Counted from the stretch's first letter, positions 36,837-45,769 are shown. The stretch is 64,000 nucleotides of DNA from Candidatus Flexicrinis affinis (GCA_016716525.1 JADJWE010000004.1:310001-374000); one strand, 5' to 3'. Made by a program: numbers and translations. The notes: generated by a model from the sequence alone, not told the origin.

Positions 36837-37484
36837 TCAATCGCCCGCCGCATAGATTCGCAGCAGGTCGAAGTCGACCTCGACGCGCTGGTCAGGCCGT
36901 GTCGTGACGGCGACCAGGCCGGTGTACCCCCGGCTGTACAACGTGTCGCGCGCCTCGGCGACGAACCGGTCGTTGACGTACAGCGCGAGGTAATCCCCGA
37001 CGCATACCGCGCGGATGCGGTTGCGTGCCGATCCCGCCACGACCGCATCGGTCTTCGTCCACGCGGCCAGCGCCTCGACACCGCGGCTTCCCCCGCGCCG
37101 GATCGTCCCGCTGCCGTCGCCGCCGATGAGGAAGTAATAGCCTGTAGAGGCGGATGCCGCGCGGCACATGATGCCGAAGCCGTTGCTGTCGTCCTCGCTG
37201 AGCAAGCGTGCGTCCACGTCGATCACGACGTCGGTCTGCGGCATATAGTCGAGCGTGGCGGCGTAGATCCGCGTGTCCGCTTCGATGTGCATGACACCGT
37301 CGCGCACATCCAGCACGATGTCCGGCAGGGTCATTTGATCCCAACGGCCCGCGCTGTCGAAGTCGTCTGCGGCGAGCTGGTCACCGACGGTAACCTCGCG
37401 CGTTGGCCGACCGTTGCACCCCGTGATCAGCATGAGGACAGCGAGCGCCAGCGCGATGCGCCGGATGACGCATGCAGCGCACAT
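36837..37484 (-). CDS. Lipoprotein with concanavalin-like (LamG/3-keto-disaccharide hydrolase-type) domain
   Basis: The product has 215 residues with a lipobox LITGC at about residue 22. The mature domain begins LAADDFDSAGRWDQ and contains GVMHIEADTRIYAATLDY, IDVDARLLSEDDSNGFGIMCR, RIRAVCVGDYLALYVNDRFVAEA and YTGLVAVTTRP. This strand order is typical of jelly-roll DUF1080/LamG folds. It may bind or process carbohydrate at the cell surface. It begins 4 bp after the CHAD gene, suggesting one transcript. Confidence 0.78.
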   Translation of the reverse strand: MCAACVIRRIALALAVLMLITGCNGRPTREVTVGDQLAADDFDSAGRWDQMTLPDIVLDVRDGVMHIEADTRIYAATLDYMPQTDVVIDVDARLLSEDDSNGFGIMCRAASASTGYYFLIGGDGSGTIRRGGSRGVEALAAWTKTDAVVAGSARNRIRAVCVGDYLALYVNDRFVAEARDTLYSRGYTGLVAVTTRPDQRVEVDFDLLRIYAAGD

Positions 37485-37488
37485 CCGG

Positions 37489-38430
37489 TCAGCGTAGGAC
37501 CAGCAGCGCGTCGGCCAGATTGCGCTGAACCGCGCGCGAATTAAAGCGCTGCCACACCGGCAAGAAAGTGCGTGCGAGCGTATCTGCTTCGGCGCGCAGC
37601 GTGACGATGACGTCCGCTACCGCGTCTTCGGAGGGGTTTTCAGCGGCGTGTGCGGCGAGCTTGTCCGCAAAGACCACCGCATCGTTCATCGTGCCAAGGT
37701 GATCCTGTACCGCCTTCAACTCGCTGATGAACGCATCCGCCGTATTGCCCAGCACGTCTTTGAAGTAAGCCGTGATGTAGCGCAGCCCCTTGAACGAGAT
37801 TCGCAGCGCGTGGAGCGCCTCGAAGCCGGGGATTGTCTCGTCGTCGAGCAGCGGATCGAACGCGCGTACGTTCGAAAGCGCCTGATGGATCAGCACCGGC
37901 ACGACGTGACGCACTTCGACCGGCAGCGGCGCACTCCCCACAAGTGCGTCTTTCGAATCGAGCGCGAACGCCGTCAATTGGTCGACGAGCTTGTGAAACT
38001 TCTCGTTGTCGAGGCCGGCGCTGAGGCGGCGATGGGCGCGCTCGCGGGCGAGGTTTGCCATGGTAATCGGGTGCTGCAGTCCGATCGGATCGCGCTTCTG
38101 CAGTTCATGGAGGAGCACGTCAAGGTCGCGTACGTCACCGAGTAACCGTGCCAACCAGCGCAGCGATTTGAGCAATCGCTTCACCTTCTTGCCCCGGTAG
38201 TATGGCGCGAGCAAGCGCAGGGCAGAGCGCATCCGGCGCGTGGCGACACGCATGTCGTGGACAAACTCGATGTCGTCGCTCAGGCGCACGCCGTCCTCCA
38301 GCGCCAGCAAGCGGATTGTATCAGCCTGCACGATCTTACGGCCGGCTTGGGTGATGGTATCTGTCGGCAGGATGGGGGTCAGCGAGGCAGACAAGGCCTC
38401 CAGCGCATCAGCGACCCAGTCGTCACTCAT
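37489..38430 (-). CDS. CHAD-domain protein (polyphosphate-associated)
   Basis: A 313-residue all-helical CHAD domain. The first repeat holds VHDMRVATRRMRSALRLL with the conserved His and Arg; LLGDVRDLDVLLHEL and LHALRISFKGLRYITAYF are the second conserved clusters. CHAD domains bind inorganic polyphosphate through a basic groove. There is no fused CYTH domain. Upstream, four TGTTAAG half-sites within 77 bp mark a likely operator. It is co-transcribed with the lipoprotein gene. Confidence 0.92.
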   Translation of the reverse strand: MSDDWVADALEALSASLTPILPTDTITQAGRKIVQADTIRLLALEDGVRLSDDIEFVHDMRVATRRMRSALRLLAPYYRGKKVKRLLKSLRWLARLLGDVRDLDVLLHELQKRDPIGLQHPITMANLARERAHRRLSAGLDNEKFHKLVDQLTAFALDSKDALVGSAPLPVEVRHVVPVLIHQALSNVRAFDPLLDDETIPGFEALHALRISFKGLRYITAYFKDVLGNTADAFISELKAVQDHLGTMNDAVVFADKLAAHAAENPSEDAVADVIVTLRAEADTLARTFLPVWQRFNSRAVQRNLADALLVLR

Positions 38431-38441
38431 AGCACCTCAAA

Positions 38442-38518
38442 TGTTAAGGATGGTTTGTGCGTGTGTTAAGAACGCTTAACATAACACACTTTCGGCCGAT
38501 CCGCAACCAGTCTTAACA
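38442..38518 (-). promoter_or_regulatory. Four TGTTAAG half-sites upstream of the CHAD gene
   Basis: TGTTAAG occurs at 38442-38448 and 38464-38470, and its complement CTTAACA at 38475-38481 and 38512-38518. The inner pair forms TGTTAAG-AACG-CTTAACA. Read toward the CHAD gene, two TTAACA copies are 22 bp apart, two helical turns, as in PhoP-type boxes. The remainder of the 330 bp gap to 38760 shows no other signal. Confidence 0.55.
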
Positions 38519-38760
38519 GTGCGAGGGGACTTGGACGACCTTCCACGCTGATCTTTGCGTGTTGACCTAACCCCGATTGCTCGTTGTCTATCCCTCTCTC
38601 ACACGTCCGTTGCTTCGTACAATGTTGTGCTCCTCTCTCCCCGGTTGCGACGACTCGGCGGCGGTCTCTCCCACCATACGACGGTCGCCATCGTCAAACC
38701 GCCGGCTGGATTGCCCAAGTCCGGCGATCTGCTTGCGCTCGTTCTGAATCCTCATACTAT

Positions 38761-39816
38761 ATGCATACACAAGATGAGGACACGGACGTGCGTCTTCCGG
38801 GACTATCTCGCCTATTTGGAGTGTTGCTGATCTTCGCCGTTCTACCCGTCTTCACGTTACCCGTCGCGCATGCACAAACGCCGACCAAGGGCGACAACCA
38901 GAGCGCGCCAATCAATATCGCGCTGAACACATCGAAAACAGTAAAGCACATCGAGAACGCGACCATGGAGTCGGCGCTTGTCGAAGAAACGTCGTGCGAT
39001 GTCAGCGATTTATCGGATCACAGCGTCTGGTTTCGCTTCGAGGTGCCGATAACCATGCTGGTCGACATCGATGCGTCAGGCGCTCTCATCCAGACCGACT
39101 CCGGGGCGTACGCAAACGTGGTGCTGTCCTATTACAGGCTTCAGGGTGCTTTGCTCCATCAGGGTTGCGCGATCGGCACCAACGCGCGTCTCGCGAACCA
39201 GCTCCTCTCGGCGGATGGCGTCTATTACGTCCGTATCGCTAACATCAGCCAGCACGAGCCGACCGGCCCGTCGCGCTACCGATTGAGTCTGCGCGTGCGC
39301 GAGACGCTCAGCATCCCGCAGGACCCGTTCATCGCGACCCAGCCCCTCGGCGTGAATTGGCAGGTGAAGAAGGCCGGCAACCCGCCGAAAGTCGTACGCC
39401 TGTGCCCCAACGGCTGTTACATCAGATTCGACGGCGCGGCCGGAGCCAAAGTCTTTCAAAAGGTCGATTTCGATTCGTCTGTCCTGCAGTTCAAGCCGGG
39501 TGACATCGTGTCCATGACAAGCTTTGTCTTCATGACGCCGCCCGAAGGCTCGCACGTCAAGCTTTCGATCCGGATCGACTACAGCGACGGCACGCCGTCA
39601 ACGAAAGTCAAAGCCACGCGCCTTTTCATCAACACGAGCACCAACACCGCACAGGACATCGGCCCGATCATAGCCGAAGTCGCCGGGAAGGTTCAGCGGA
39701 TGACGTTCAGTATTTCGAGCCCGGATGTGGACGACGTGTTCAGCGTCCTGTCGGTCGAAGCCGAGGCCTATGCAGGGAGCGGCCCGCGCGGCGTGTTACC
39801 CGTTCCGCTGTTCTGA
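38761..39816 (+). CDS. Secreted protein with PPC-like domain and C-terminal jelly-roll-like domain
   Basis: The product has 351 residues. A signal peptide (about 14-37, ending PVAHAQ) is followed by a pre-peptidase-C-like domain (SDHSVWFRFEVPITMLVDID..YYVRIANIS) to about 185. The C-terminal domain has NWQVKKAGN, VVRLCPNGCYIRFDGAAGAKVFQ and VEAEAYAG. Its W-x-V-K and C-x-F-x-F-x-G pattern parallels the secreted paralogues at 48.7-56.3 kb. I chose the ATG at 38761 because the upstream open frame looks non-coding. Role probably surface binding; not known. Confidence 0.72.
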   Translation: MHTQDEDTDVRLPGLSRLFGVLLIFAVLPVFTLPVAHAQTPTKGDNQSAPINIALNTSKTVKHIENATMESALVEETSCDVSDLSDHSVWFRFEVPITMLVDIDASGALIQTDSGAYANVVLSYYRLQGALLHQGCAIGTNARLANQLLSADGVYYVRIANISQHEPTGPSRYRLSLRVRETLSIPQDPFIATQPLGVNWQVKKAGNPPKVVRLCPNGCYIRFDGAAGAKVFQKVDFDSSVLQFKPGDIVSMTSFVFMTPPEGSHVKLSIRIDYSDGTPSTKVKATRLFINTSTNTAQDIGPIIAEVAGKVQRMTFSISSPDVDDVFSVLSVEAEAYAGSGPRGVLPVPLF

Positions 39817-39891
39817 GCACGGCTAATTCGTGCCGGGCGCCGTCGCCGGACTGAAAAAGACGCGCAATACGGATACCGTTTGACGCTTGTC

Positions 39892-41040
39892 TTACCAACC
39901 CTCGAAGGCGAACAGCGCGGCGATCACGCGCATTTGCTCGTCCTCGGTCATGGCGTTGTACAGCGGCAGGCGGATCAGCCGGTCGCTGACGTCCTCGGTG
40001 ACCGGGCAGTCGCCTTCGACGCCGCCGAACTTGCGGCCCATGTCGCTGAGATGCAGCGGCAGATAGTGGAACGGCGCGTAGATGCCCAACTCGCGCAGGT
40101 ACGCGATCAGCGCCGTGCGCGATGCCAGCGACGGCAGCAGCATCCAGTACATGTGATAGGACTGCTCGCGGTCGTCGGGCAGAGTCATCAACTGGACACC
40201 GTGCTGCGCGGCCCAATCCGGCACATGCGCGTCATAGCGATCCCAGATCGTCTTGCGGCGGTGCTGGATGTCGTCGGCAGCCTCGAACTGCGCCGACAAA
40301 TAAGCAGCGAGCAGATCGCTCGGCAGGTATGACGAGCCGAGGTCAACCCACGTGTATTTGTCGACCTGTCCGCGAAAGAAACGGCTGCGATTGGTGCCTT
40401 TCTCGCGGATGATCTCGGCGCGCTCGAACAGGCGCGCATCGTTGAGGAGCAGCGCGCCACCCTCGCCGCAGGTGAAGTTCTTGGTCTCGTGGAAGCTCTG
40501 CGTCGCCATCGCCCCGAACGTGCCGGTGAAGCGCCCCTTGTAGCGGCTGAACAGCGCGTGGGCGTTGTCCTCCACCACCGGCACGCCGTGCTTGCCCGCA
40601 ATCGCCATGATCGCGTCCATCTCGCACGCGACGCCGGCGTAATGCACGACCACGACTGCCTTTGTGCGCGGGGTGATGTGCGCTTCGAGCGTCGCCTCGT
40701 CGATGTTGAGCGTGTCGGGGCGGATGTCGGCGAACACCGGCACCGCGCCGCGCAGCACGAACGCGCCGATGCTGGTCACGAACGTGAACGACGGGCAGAT
40801 CACTTCGTCGCCGGGCTGGATGTCGAGCAGCAGGGCAGACATCTCCAGCGCGTGCGTGCAGCTTGTCGTGAGCAGCGCTTTCGGCACGCCCAGCGACTCC
40901 TGCAGGAACGTATGGCAGCGCTTTGTGAACGGCCCGTCGCCGCTGAGGTGGCTGTTGGCGACCGCCTGCTGCATGTAGGCAAACTCGGCGCCGGTGGCGT
41001 AGGGCTTGTTGAACGGGATCAGAATTTCGGGCATGGGCAT
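39892..41040 (-). CDS. dTDP-4-amino-4,6-dideoxygalactose transaminase-like (RffA/WecE)
   Basis: A 382-residue DegT/DnrJ/EryC1/StrS aminotransferase. FNKPYATGAEFAYMQQAV opens it, TSCTHALEMSALLL binds PLP phosphate, VVEDNAHALFSRYKG supplies the PLP Asp region, and FHETKNFTCGEGGALL the Schiff-base lysine. CPSFTFVTSIGAFVLRGAVPVFADI and the C-terminal FHYLPLHLSDMG fit the RffA subgroup that makes TDP-fucosamine precursors for surface glycans. Its ATG overlaps the phosphoesterase stop by one base (TGATG). Other sugar genes are not nearby. Confidence 0.9.
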   Translation of the reverse strand: MPMPEILIPFNKPYATGAEFAYMQQAVANSHLSGDGPFTKRCHTFLQESLGVPKALLTTSCTHALEMSALLLDIQPGDEVICPSFTFVTSIGAFVLRGAVPVFADIRPDTLNIDEATLEAHITPRTKAVVVVHYAGVACEMDAIMAIAGKHGVPVVEDNAHALFSRYKGRFTGTFGAMATQSFHETKNFTCGEGGALLLNDARLFERAEIIREKGTNRSRFFRGQVDKYTWVDLGSSYLPSDLLAAYLSAQFEAADDIQHRRKTIWDRYDAHVPDWAAQHGVQLMTLPDDREQSYHMYWMLLPSLASRTALIAYLRELGIYAPFHYLPLHLSDMGRKFGGVEGDCPVTEDVSDRLIRLPLYNAMTEDEQMRVIAALFAFEGW

Positions 41041-41705
41041 CACACCAAGTGTTTGAGAATCCAGTCGCCGGCGCCGTGCGACCGCGCCAGCTCGATCACC
41101 GGCGCCGGGTCGTACGGACGACGGATCAATTCGACGGCGCGCGTGTCGGTGTCGACCAGCGCCATGCACGCCTGCGCTATGGCATCGCGCGATTGGCCGA
41201 CCGCGCCCGGGTTGAGCAGGATCGGTCGCGTGCCGTCACGCAGGAGCGCGCGATGCGTCTGGCCGAACGCGATCAGGTCGGCGTCGTAGCCGTCAAGTTC
41301 GCTCAGGCGGGGGTTGTCGGCGTACAGGTATGCGCCGAGCGGGTCCCACGGCGCGCCGTGCACCAGTAGCGCGTGAATCCCGCCAATCTTGCCCTCCCAC
41401 GTCAGTGGCAGACGGGACAGCCACGCCTTATTCTCAGGCGAGAGGTGCGATTGCGCAAACGCGACTCCCCACTGCACGGCCTCCGGCGCGCCTGACGGGC
41501 ACCCGACGAGCGCGAAGTGGTCGTGGTTGCCCAGCACGCACAGCGCGTCGAGTTCGCGCATGCGATCGATCGCCGCGTTGGGTTGACAGTAGTAGCCGGT
41601 CACGTCGCCGAGGCACACGACGCGATCCGCGCGTGCGATGTCCGGCGCGAGGACGTCGAGCGCGGTTAGGTTGCTGTGGATGTCGCTGAGGATGGCAAGG
41701 CGCAT
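41040..41705 (-). CDS. Calcineurin-like metallophosphoesterase
   Basis: The product has 221 residues. The dimetal motifs are clear: LSDIHSNLTAL (D-x-H), CLGDVTGYY (GDxxxxG), VLGNHDHFAL (GNHD/E), HGAPWDPLGAY (GHTH-like) and FGQTHRALLRDG. The close arrangement resembles the YfcE/DUF2437-type small phosphodiesterases. It probably hydrolyses a phosphodiester in the cytosol. The stop is fused to the next gene's start, so the two are translated together. Confidence 0.9.
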   Translation of the reverse strand: MRLAILSDIHSNLTALDVLAPDIARADRVVCLGDVTGYYCQPNAAIDRMRELDALCVLGNHDHFALVGCPSGAPEAVQWGVAFAQSHLSPENKAWLSRLPLTWEGKIGGIHALLVHGAPWDPLGAYLYADNPRLSELDGYDADLIAFGQTHRALLRDGTRPILLNPGAVGQSRDAIAQACMALVDTDTRAVELIRRPYDPAPVIELARSHGAGDWILKHLV

Positions 41706-41727
41706 GGGCGTTTGAGGCGTCCGACAA

Positions 41728-41773
41728 CGAAAACCGCCTGATCATGCCCGCAAAACGCCGGCCGATCAGGCGG
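41728..41773 (-). terminator. dnaN terminator
   Basis: On the reverse strand GATCAGGCGG's complement pair (41764-41773 with 41734-41743) makes a 10 bp stem of CCGCCTGATC type with a 20-base loop, then TTTTC. It lies 43 bp past the dnaN stop. Confidence 0.7.
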
Positions 41774-41815
41774 ATCAAACAGGTGCAGGCCTATCGCAGC
41801 GTGCTGCGGCGCAAC

Positions 41816-42949
41816 CTAGCGCGCCATCGGCATGATGACGTACAGGTAGTTGTCGCGCCCGACCGGGCGAATCACACCCGGATTGGCCGCGCCTTTGCTT
41901 TGCAGCACGACCTCTTCGTCGGGCAGCACGCGCAGCACGTCGATCAAGTACTTGATGTTGAACGAAATATCGACCGGCTCGCCTTCGACGGCGGCGTCGA
42001 GCAAGCCTTCGTTGTCGCCGCGCTCCTGACTCTTGCCGACGATCGTGACCTCGCCGGGGTCGCCACTGCGGCGCGGCGGCTTGACGTACAGCCTGCCGCT
42101 GAACGCCGAGTCGCGGGCGAAGATCTCGGCGCGCTGGCAGGCGGCCAACAGGTCGGTGCGGTACATCACCGTGCTGGTGCTGTAATCCTTCGGGATGACC
42201 GACTCGAACGGCGGGAACTTGGCGTCCAGAAGCTGGGCCGAAATCTCGACCTGACCGACCGTAAACACGACGATGTCGCGCTCGCCCGGCAAGCTGATGT
42301 AGACCGGCTCGTCGTCTTCGGTGATGACCTTGGCGACTTCTTGCAGCGAGCGCGCCGGGATCAACAGGTTGAGCGCCTTGTCAAACTTCTGCTCAAGGCC
42401 GCCAGTGTGCACGGCGAGGCGGTAGCCGTCGGCCGCGGCCATCGTGATGGTGCTGCCGTTGAGCTGCATGAAGATGCCGGTCAGGGCCGGGCGGTGATCG
42501 TCGGTGGCGGCCGAAAAGGCGACCTGATTGATCATGTTCTTGAACAAGCCGCCCTCGACCGTGAGGTCCGAGCCGCTGCCTTCGTTGAGCGGCGGGAACT
42601 CGTGCGCGTCGATGCCCTTGATGTTGCCCTTGTTGCCGCCGCAGCGCAGGTGGACGGTCTGGGTGGCGGTGTCCAGCGACAGGTCGACGCGATCGTTGCT
42701 CAGGTTGTTGACCAGATCGACGAATACCTTGGCGGGAAGCGTCACCGATCCGTCGACCTCCACGTTCGCGCCGATCCAGACCGTGATACCAAGCCCGAGG
42801 CTCATGTTGACCGCCGCCAGCTTGAGGCGCGATTCTTCGGTCTTGAGCAGCACGTTGCTGAGCACGGGCATCGAGGGACGCGACTCGACCGCGCGGCTCA
42901 CGATGCTGAGACCGCGCGCAAGATTGGACTGGAGAACCGACAAACGCAT
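41816..42949 (-). CDS. dnaN: DNA polymerase III beta sliding clamp
   Basis: The protein has 377 residues with three clamp domains. MRLSVLQSNLARGLSIVSRAVESRPSMPVLSNVLL is the conserved N-terminus; RPALTGIFMQLNGSTITMAAADGYRLAVH in domain II and the C-terminal NYLYVIMPMAR complete the fold. The dimer encircles DNA and tethers polymerase. It is not next to dnaA, which lies about 18 kb away on the same strand, so the common dnaA-dnaN operon is broken up here. Confidence 0.97.
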   Translation of the reverse strand: MRLSVLQSNLARGLSIVSRAVESRPSMPVLSNVLLKTEESRLKLAAVNMSLGLGITVWIGANVEVDGSVTLPAKVFVDLVNNLSNDRVDLSLDTATQTVHLRCGGNKGNIKGIDAHEFPPLNEGSGSDLTVEGGLFKNMINQVAFSAATDDHRPALTGIFMQLNGSTITMAAADGYRLAVHTGGLEQKFDKALNLLIPARSLQEVAKVITEDDEPVYISLPGERDIVVFTVGQVEISAQLLDAKFPPFESVIPKDYSTSTVMYRTDLLAACQRAEIFARDSAFSGRLYVKPPRRSGDPGEVTIVGKSQERGDNEGLLDAAVEGEPVDISFNIKYLIDVLRVLPDEEVVLQSKGAANPGVIRPVGRDNYLYVIMPMAR

Positions 42950-43058
42950 GAGTATGCGCTCCTTAACCGCGAAGAGCGTGAAATCACAAAGCCAAATAAG
43001 AGCGCCAAGTATAGCGCAGGATTCGCATCAATTGCAGGTGATTGCCGTTAGGCTGCGA

Positions 43059-43907
43059 TCAGCGCGCATCGAACAGGGAAGCCAGCTTGGCCTGTGCGGT
43101 CTCGATGCTTTCGGTGGTCTGGATAAACTCGACCCGCCCGCCCTCGACCACGATCTTCATCATCGCCTGCTCGGCGGTCTTGGTGCGAATGGCGGTGGCG
43201 ACCGCGTCGGCAGCGCGCCCGCTGCCCTCGACGACGAACATGGTCAACCCGCGCTCCGCCGCCATGGCGACCTCGTTAAGGGCGATACTTCCGCCGTTGA
43301 TCAGAATACCGGCGACTTTATGCTTGTCATACCCGGCGACACACAGCGCCAGTTCTTGCAGCAGTTCGCTTTCTGCGCCCCACATCGGCCCCTCGACCAG
43401 CACGAAATCGGAGTGGCTGTCTTCGAGGTCGGCATCGGCGTTCGGGTTTTCGCGGCCCGGGAACCGCACGCGGGACAGCGGGGCGATCCCGACAAGCCTA
43501 AGCTTGAGCCGAAGCCGCTGGCGCGAATCGCCGAACATCTGCATGATGCCGCCTTCGGTGCCGCCGGTGATGACCACCATATCGCGTGCGCTGGCGAACA
43601 TGCATACGCCGTCGATCAGCGTTTGACAGCGCCGGATATCCTCGTCGGACATGCCGCCCGCGCCACCAATGGCGAAAATGGTACGCTGTCCGCGAGGAAG
43701 CTTGAGTTGAAGTTGGACGTAGTGCGGGTCGACACCGTGCGGCACGTACACCGCGCGCGACCGCTGGCCGTTGGCGAAGTGCACGATGAACGGTGAGTTG
43801 AATCCGATGTGCCCCGGCGTACGGCGCCGCTGATCCCACTCGTAGGCAACGATGCCGATAGCGGTGAGGATCAGGGCCAGCGCGACAATGAGGGGGATAT
43901 CCAACAT
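43059..43907 (-). CDS. Membrane-anchored SLOG protein, TRPM-type (LSDAT)
   Basis: A 282-residue protein. One N-terminal TM helix (about 3-23) is followed by a Rossmann-like domain with nucleotide-binding features: FAIGGAGGMSDEDI, VITGGTEGGIM, LVEGPMWGAESELL and GILINGGSIALNEVAMA. These match the prokaryotic SLOG domain related to the sensor region of TRPM channels. Family members are predicted to bind nucleotide-derived ligands. It is divergent from mutY. Without an obvious effector partner its signalling role is open. Confidence 0.78.
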   Translation of the reverse strand: MLDIPLIVALALILTAIGIVAYEWDQRRRTPGHIGFNSPFIVHFANGQRSRAVYVPHGVDPHYVQLQLKLPRGQRTIFAIGGAGGMSDEDIRRCQTLIDGVCMFASARDMVVITGGTEGGIMQMFGDSRQRLRLKLRLVGIAPLSRVRFPGRENPNADADLEDSHSDFVLVEGPMWGAESELLQELALCVAGYDKHKVAGILINGGSIALNEVAMAAERGLTMFVVEGSGRAADAVATAIRTKTAEQAMMKIVVEGGRVEFIQTTESIETAQAKLASLFDAR

Positions 43908-44001
43908 GGCGGGCCTCGGCGGTTTCGGCGGCGGGTCTCCCCACCGCGCGCGACAACTGCCTGTTATTATCGTGCAGGTTTATGCTGAGGACAAAAAAGA
44001 C

Positions 44002-45087
44002 ATGCTCGAATCGATCGCCGGACTGCTGCTGGCGTGGTACGACCGCGCGGCCGCACCCCTGCCGTGGCGCACTGATCCCACGCCCTATCGCGTGTGGCTT
44101 TCGGAGATCATGCTGCAGCAAACGCAGGTCGACACGGTGATCCCGTATTTTGAGCGTTTTCTCGCGTCCTATCCCTCGGTCACCGACCTCGCCGCCGCGC
44201 CGCTCGCCGACGTGCTCAAACTCTGGGAAGGCTTGGGCTACTACGCACGGGCCCGCAACTTGCACCGCGCTGCGCAGCAGGTGGCGAACGATCTCGGCGG
44301 CGTCTTCCCCGACACTGTCGAAGGCCTGCTCGAGCTGCCCGGCATCGGCAAGTACACCGCCGGCGCGATCGCGTCGATCGCGTTCGGGCGGCGCGCGCCG
44401 TTGGTCGACGGCAACGTCATTCGCGTATTCGCGCGGCTGATGGACTTCGATGGCGACGTGACGACCAGCACGGCGCAATCGAAGATGTGGCATTGGACCG
44501 AGGCGTGCCTGCCGCACGACCGTCCCGGCGATTTCAATCAGGCGTTGATGGAATTAGGGCGGACGATCTGCACGCCGAAATCGCCGCGCTGCCCGGACTG
44601 TCCACTGCGGTCGACGTGCCTCGCGGCTGAACGCGGCACGCAAGCGATCCGTCCAGTCAAGAAGAAGCCCGCACCGCGCCCGCACTACCACGTCGCCGCC
44701 GGTGTGATCCGTCGGGCCGATGGGCGTTTGCTGATTGCACAGCGCCCACTGGACGGGCTGCTCGGCGGCCTCTGGGAGTTTCCCGGCGGCAAACAAGAAC
44801 CCGGCGAGTCGCTCGAAGCCTGCCTGGTGCGCGAACTGCGCGAGGAGCTCGATATCGGCGTGACCGTGGGCGAGCAGCTCGTGGCGGTCGATCACGGTTT
44901 CACCCATTTCTCGATCACGCTGCACGCGTTCGAGTGTGCCTATATCGACGATGGGCGGGAACCGCAAGCGCTGGGTGCGCATGCGTGGGCCTGGGTGCAT
45001 GACGAGGAGCTAGATCGTTACAGCTTCGGGAAGGCCGATCGCGGCGTTATCGCGGCCTTGCGTGACAAACCGAACAGGCTTCTGTAG
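44002..45087 (+). CDS. mutY: A/G-specific adenine glycosylase
   Basis: The product has 361 residues. Catalytic E35 is in LSEIMLQQTQV, the helix-hairpin-helix in LPGIGKYTAGAIASIAFG, and D136 in LVDGNVIRV. The [4Fe-4S] ligands are C190, C197, C200 and C206. A C-terminal Nudix-like domain (about 227-355) has GGKQEPGESLEACLVRELREELDI, which recognises 8-oxoG. It removes A mispaired with 8-oxoG. I chose the ATG at 44002 at the start of the glycosylase core; the open frame extends upstream across the divergent start region. Confidence 0.96.
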   Translation: MLESIAGLLLAWYDRAAAPLPWRTDPTPYRVWLSEIMLQQTQVDTVIPYFERFLASYPSVTDLAAAPLADVLKLWEGLGYYARARNLHRAAQQVANDLGGVFPDTVEGLLELPGIGKYTAGAIASIAFGRRAPLVDGNVIRVFARLMDFDGDVTTSTAQSKMWHWTEACLPHDRPGDFNQALMELGRTICTPKSPRCPDCPLRSTCLAAERGTQAIRPVKKKPAPRPHYHVAAGVIRRADGRLLIAQRPLDGLLGGLWEFPGGKQEPGESLEACLVRELREELDIGVTVGEQLVAVDHGFTHFSITLHAFECAYIDDGREPQALGAHAWAWVHDEELDRYSFGKADRGVIAALRDKPNRLL

Positions 45088-45090
45088 ACG

Positions 45091-45241
45091 TTGGGGCGCT
45101 GCCCCAAACCCCGGCAGGAGTTTGCACTCCTGCACCTTGTTACTCGCGATTAGATGCCGCTAGCGGCATCTAATCGCAGAAAAGGGAGTCCAGAGGGCGC
45201 AAGTCCTCTGGTGGAGGTTCGGAGGCGAAGCCTCTGAAGGG
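45091..45241 (+). repeat. GGGGCGCTGCC repeat family, copy B, with variable hairpin
   Basis: The longest copy: TTGGGGCGCTGCCCCAAACC, hairpin GCAGGAG-TTTGCA-CTCCTGC, a 32 bp perfect palindrome at 45146-45177 (15 bp arms), GGGAGTCCAGAGGGCGCAAG, TCCTCTGG, and GGAGGCGAAGCCTCTG. Flanks equal copy A; the palindrome does not. It sits between mutY and the receiver gene. Confidence 0.87.
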
Positions 45242-45254
45242 TCTGAGTTGTTCG

Positions 45255-45623
45255 TCAGGCGCGGGCGACGAGATTGTTGACCATCTCCAGCACTTTGGTC
45301 GGGCTGGAGGGCTTGCGCAGGGCGGCGTCGGCGAGGACGTCGGTCATGTAGTCGGTCTCGACGGCGTCGCTGCGAGCGCTGTAAAGCATGACGGGAATAT
45401 TGGAGGTGCGCGGGTCGCTCTTGAGCAGGCGGCAGGTTTGGCCCCCGCTCATCCCCGGCATCATGTCGTCGAGAATGATCAGGTCGTAACGGTACTGGTA
45501 GGCCAGTTTGAGGGCCTGATCGCCAGTCTCGGCCGTCGTCACACTGAATCCGCCGCGTTCGAGTGTGAGCTGCATGATCAATAGCAGCGCGCGGTCGTCG
45601 TCAACGACGAGAATCTGACCCAT
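45255..45623 (-). CDS. Stand-alone receiver (CheY-like) protein
   Basis: A 122-residue single receiver domain: ILVVDDDRALLL acidic pocket, phospho-acceptor D52 in IILDDMMPGMSG, Ser/Thr switch in VMLYSARSD, and Lys in ALRKPSSP. There is no output domain. Such proteins relay phosphate to other kinases or bind targets directly. The cognate kinase is not in the window. Confidence 0.92.
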   Translation of the reverse strand: MGQILVVDDDRALLLIMQLTLERGGFSVTTAETGDQALKLAYQYRYDLIILDDMMPGMSGGQTCRLLKSDPRTSNIPVMLYSARSDAVETDYMTDVLADAALRKPSSPTKVLEMVNNLVARA

Positions 45624-45769
45624 GGGAGATTGAGCACCTTTCGAGCACGAATCGGCTGACGTCAGCCGGATGACTCAGTCTATCATGCGGCGCGGGCCGG
45701 ACGGTGTAACAGAAACCAAACGATGGCTTAATGCACGCGGTCGTTTGTGCCGATGGGGCCGGTGTGCGC

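Noticed and set aside
45091..45241. tRNA or riboswitch in the hairpin-rich gap after mutY
   Set aside because: No T-loop GGTTCGAATCC or CCA-like acceptor pairing, and the same block recurs elsewhere as a dispersed repeat.
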